Translations under genes and position numbers: made by a program | Part shown: positions 6,392-8,330 of the stretch, piece after piece | Numbering within the stretch: the first letter of the stretch is position 1 | How the letters are laid out: every line of letters begins with the position of its first letter | DNA from: Nanobdellota archaeon | Lineage (GTDB): Archaea > Nanobdellota > Nanobdellia > Woesearchaeales > CG1-02-33-12 | Length of the DNA stretch: 8,330 nt | Assembly: GCA_018901315.1 (NCBI GenBank) | Contig: JAHIFA010000017.1 | Span: 1 to 8,330 of the forward strand | Reading direction: 5' to 3' | The notes under the pieces: generated by a model | What the model was told of the DNA's origin: nothing | What the model saw: only the letters and a program-made list of their open reading frames with translations | Databases searched by the model: none

Positions 6392-7840
6392 ATGCAACTT
6401 CCTAGACACAGTTTATTTAATTTAATAGAAGAATGTCCTTTTGTTTTAGTAGATAACAGATTTTATTCTGGCGATGAGTATAATAAGGAGTATGCTTTCT
6501 TAAAAAATAAAAAAAAGATAGGTAAAGGATACAAACTATTTTTAGAAAAAGAAGTAATGAACTTAAACGAAAGTTTAAGTTTAGAATGTTTAGAAAGATT
6601 ATCAAGAAGCAATAATGAAAAAGAATTAGCAAATAAAGGAATTTTCATTTTAGATATATTTAATAGCTTGAAAAAAATTCTTGATGGAAATTACCTCTTT
6701 CTAAATGGAAAGGTTTACGAACTTGAGGAAAGCAATGAAGAACCAAAAATAAACTCTGTTATTATTGAGGGAAAACGCTTTATGCCAAGAGAAAGTAAAA
6801 CATTCTCAAAACTTGAAGAAGATTATTTTAAAGTTCTAAAAAGCGAAATCAAAATAAATTCTGAAAAAATAAAAAATAATATTAAAAAAAGTTTTAAGAA
6901 AGTTGATAATGTTTTAGAAGAAATTGCAGAACATTATATTAAGGATATAAAAAATAAAAAATTTAAGTTTTTTATTTTCACAGATAAACCATTATCAAAT
7001 TTTAAGACAGATGAAGTCATAGACTACTTGTCTAATTTTTATGGTAAGGATTTCTCATTTGTAGATGGAGGTAATATATTTGAATTTATGTTAAAAGCAG
7101 CAAATGATTCCAGTTTCAGAGATAAGATTTTATCTTTAATGTTGAGGGCAAGAGGAAGTCCAGACAAAAAAGGTAGTGTATCACTTGAAGAATTGATAAA
7201 AAGTAATCCTTTATCTGATGTTGACTATGATGCTGATAATTTTGATATAGGAATAGCTAAACTTATGAATATATTAAAAAATAAAAAAATATTTAATAAT
7301 TTAAAAAGTGATGAGAGAAAAGATTATGTTGTATTTACTGGAAGAAAAATTATAAGCCCAGACAGAAAGGGAAAAATGCATTACAGGGCTTTCTATGGTA
7401 AAGTGTTGTCTACTTCAGGTATGCATTATGGTCCAAGTTGGGGGAAGGTTAATGATCCAAAACTAACAGATTTTGGAAAGGTTCTCGCTGTTAATATGAT
7501 TTCCTTTGTATATTTAAATATCCCTCGCCATAACTCAATGTATGTTGATTCTCCTCCTGGTCTTATGTTTTGTATTCCTCCTGAATTAGGAAAAAAGATA
7601 AAATCTGCAACCCCCGAGACATATTTTGGAAAGGAGTTATATTATTTAGATTATGTTGATTTAATTAAAGAAAGTTTGCATCCCAAAGCAAATTTATTAA
7701 ACCAACAGAAAGTAGATTATTTGCTTTCTGAAAGATGTATATTTTATGATGCACACACAGAAGAAGAAGTTAATTATAATAATTTGTCAGGAAGAATTTG
7801 CTTATTTCATAAAAAAGTAATGGAAAGAATTAGAGAATAA
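6392..7840 (+). CDS. Hypothetical protein, 482 residues, weak PIN-like acidic pattern
   Basis: Not recognised. The N-terminal half contains spaced acidic residues at positions reminiscent of PIN-domain nucleases: D21 at the end of a first strand (FVLVDNRF), E60 in a following helix (MNLNESL), and D198 after a later strand (FKFFIFTDKPLSN), possibly with D225 (FSFVDGG). If real, the domain has a long insertion (about 100-190, lysine-rich and partly coiled coil) and is far larger than a usual PIN domain of about 130 residues, so this is only a hint. The C-terminal part (310-480) is distinct, with VVFTGRKI (313-320), STSGMHYGPSWGKV (340-353) and SMYVDSPPGLMFCIPPELG (382-400), and looks like a separate folded domain. 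No membrane helix or signal peptide is seen. The gene is divergent from the preceding minus-strand gene and convergent with the following one. It is among the most AT-rich stretches of the window. Confidence 0.86.
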   Translation: MQLPRHSLFNLIEECPFVLVDNRFYSGDEYNKEYAFLKNKKKIGKGYKLFLEKEVMNLNESLSLECLERLSRSNNEKELANKGIFILDIFNSLKKILDGNYLFLNGKVYELEESNEEPKINSVIIEGKRFMPRESKTFSKLEEDYFKVLKSEIKINSEKIKNNIKKSFKKVDNVLEEIAEHYIKDIKNKKFKFFIFTDKPLSNFKTDEVIDYLSNFYGKDFSFVDGGNIFEFMLKAANDSSFRDKILSLMLRARGSPDKKGSVSLEELIKSNPLSDVDYDADNFDIGIAKLMNILKNKKIFNNLKSDERKDYVVFTGRKIISPDRKGKMHYRAFYGKVLSTSGMHYGPSWGKVNDPKLTDFGKVLAVNMISFVYLNIPRHNSMYVDSPPGLMFCIPPELGKKIKSATPETYFGKELYYLDYVDLIKESLHPKANLLNQQKVDYLLSERCIFYDAHTEEEVNYNNLSGRICLFHKKVMERIRE

Positions 7841-7857
7841 ATATTTTGCTTGAAAAA

Positions 7858-7895
7858 TGTTAAAATAAATTAACAGGTGTTAAAATATTTTACAC
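7858..7895. repeat. Small AT-rich repeat cluster between convergent genes
   Basis: TGTTAAAATA occurs twice (7858-7867 and 7878-7887), exactly 20 bases apart. Between them TTAACA (7870-7875) is complementary to TGTTAA of either copy, so two alternative small stems are possible. The second copy runs into a near-palindrome GTGTTAAAATATTTTACAC (7877-7895). The cluster starts 18 bases after the stop of the 482-residue gene and could serve in transcript ending for either flanking gene. The rest of the gap to 7948 shows nothing recognisable. Confidence 0.4.
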
Positions 7896-7948
7896 AATAG
7901 CTAAGAAACAGAGTGAGCTAGACACTAAGAAAATACATAGAGAGCAGA

Positions 7949-8311
7949 TTAAGGGAAATAGAAAGAAGACAGTAATTTAATATCAACAATCCTGAATTTA
8001 ATGCAAAAGATAAGAAATATTATAATAAAGATTAAGGGAAGGAGGATAAACTCATATCTTTGAAATAAACTGTTTTTTAAAAAAGGATATACTAAAGTTT
8101 CAGAGAAAAAAACAGTTACAAGTGCATAGATAAGAATATATGCTATAAATACATAAAAATCAGACAAAAAGAGATACCAGTTTGAAATTCTCATTATCTT
8201 TAAGATAAACCAATCACTAACAAGAAAGAGCAGTAAAGCAGATATTGTATGGCTGACAACCCTCTTTATCTGCTCATATTGCATAACAGTGCTTGAATAA
8301 TGCCTGTCCAT
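7949..8311 (-). CDS. Small predicted membrane protein, three helices
   Basis: A 120-residue protein with no recognised family. After a polar N-terminus (1-17) come three hydrophobic segments at about 19-38 (VVSHTISALLLFLVSDWFIL), 46-69 (aromatic-rich, with YVFIAYILIYALVTVFF) and 87-106 (EFILLPLIFIIIFLIFCIKF), separated by short charged turns. It would sit in the cell membrane. No catalytic motif is visible. GC content is higher than in the island genes to its left, closer to the first two genes. Only 19 bases upstream of the ATG are in the window, so the promoter cannot be judged. A second in-frame ATG at codon 10 is possible. Confidence 0.72.
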   Translation of the reverse strand: MDRHYSSTVMQYEQIKRVVSHTISALLLFLVSDWFILKIMRISNWYLFLSDFYVFIAYILIYALVTVFFSETLVYPFLKNSLFQRYEFILLPLIFIIIFLIFCIKFRIVDIKLLSSFYFP

Positions 8312-8330
8312 GCAAAATAAAATAAATTTA

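Noticed and set aside
6417..6648. Minus-strand frames with hydrophobic translations inside the 482-residue gene
   Set aside because: Hydrophobic L/F-rich translations are expected opposite A-rich lysine codons. The plus-strand frame is long and continuous with a plausible start.

Overview
The window looks archaeal and AT-rich. It carries a tandem AAA unfoldase of the Cdc48/VAT type, a Nif3-family protein, TATA-like boxes about 24-28 bases upstream of several starts (as in leaderless archaeal transcripts), and one strong archaeal-style Shine-Dalgarno. Low GC, short intergenic gaps and many unrecognisable proteins suggest a DPANN-type lineage (Woesearchaeota/Pacearchaeota-like). That placement is inference, not something the sequence proves.

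Layout. (1) 34-1908 (+): an unusual open reading frame. Its first ~85 residues look like the amino end of ThiC (thiamine pyrimidine synthase). From about residue 81 it continues in frame as the D1 and D2 ATPase modules of Cdc48. The usual Cdc48 N-domain and the start of D1 are missing. (2) 1909-2062: a structured intergenic region with two copies of one hairpin (same CACAG loop, stems differing by compensatory changes), a TATA-like box and a G-rich ribosome binding site. (3) 2063-2809 (+): Nif3/YbgI-family metal protein with its histidine/acid ligands intact. (4) 2821-7840: five very AT-rich genes, none recognised (one +, three -, one +). One looks like a beta-propeller and one has a weak PIN-like acidic pattern. 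(5) 7949-8311 (-): a small three-helix membrane protein.

The first two genes are conserved cellular genes of moderate GC (31 of 60 bases G/C at 1261-1320). From 2821 to about 7840 the GC falls sharply (8 of 60 at 3361-3420, 7 of 60 at 7261-7320) and no protein is recognisable, so this part reads as an accessory or fast-evolving island. The three minus-strand genes 3874-6260 are spaced 42 and about 143 bases apart. At least two of them appear to have their own promoters, so they are not clearly one operon. No RNA gene of known type, CRISPR array, insertion sequence or transposase was seen, and no gene-free stretch reaches 300 bases.

The strongest observation is the ThiC-Cdc48 fusion, which is either a real gene rearrangement or an assembly chimera. 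The second is the pair of covarying hairpins in front of the Nif3 gene.
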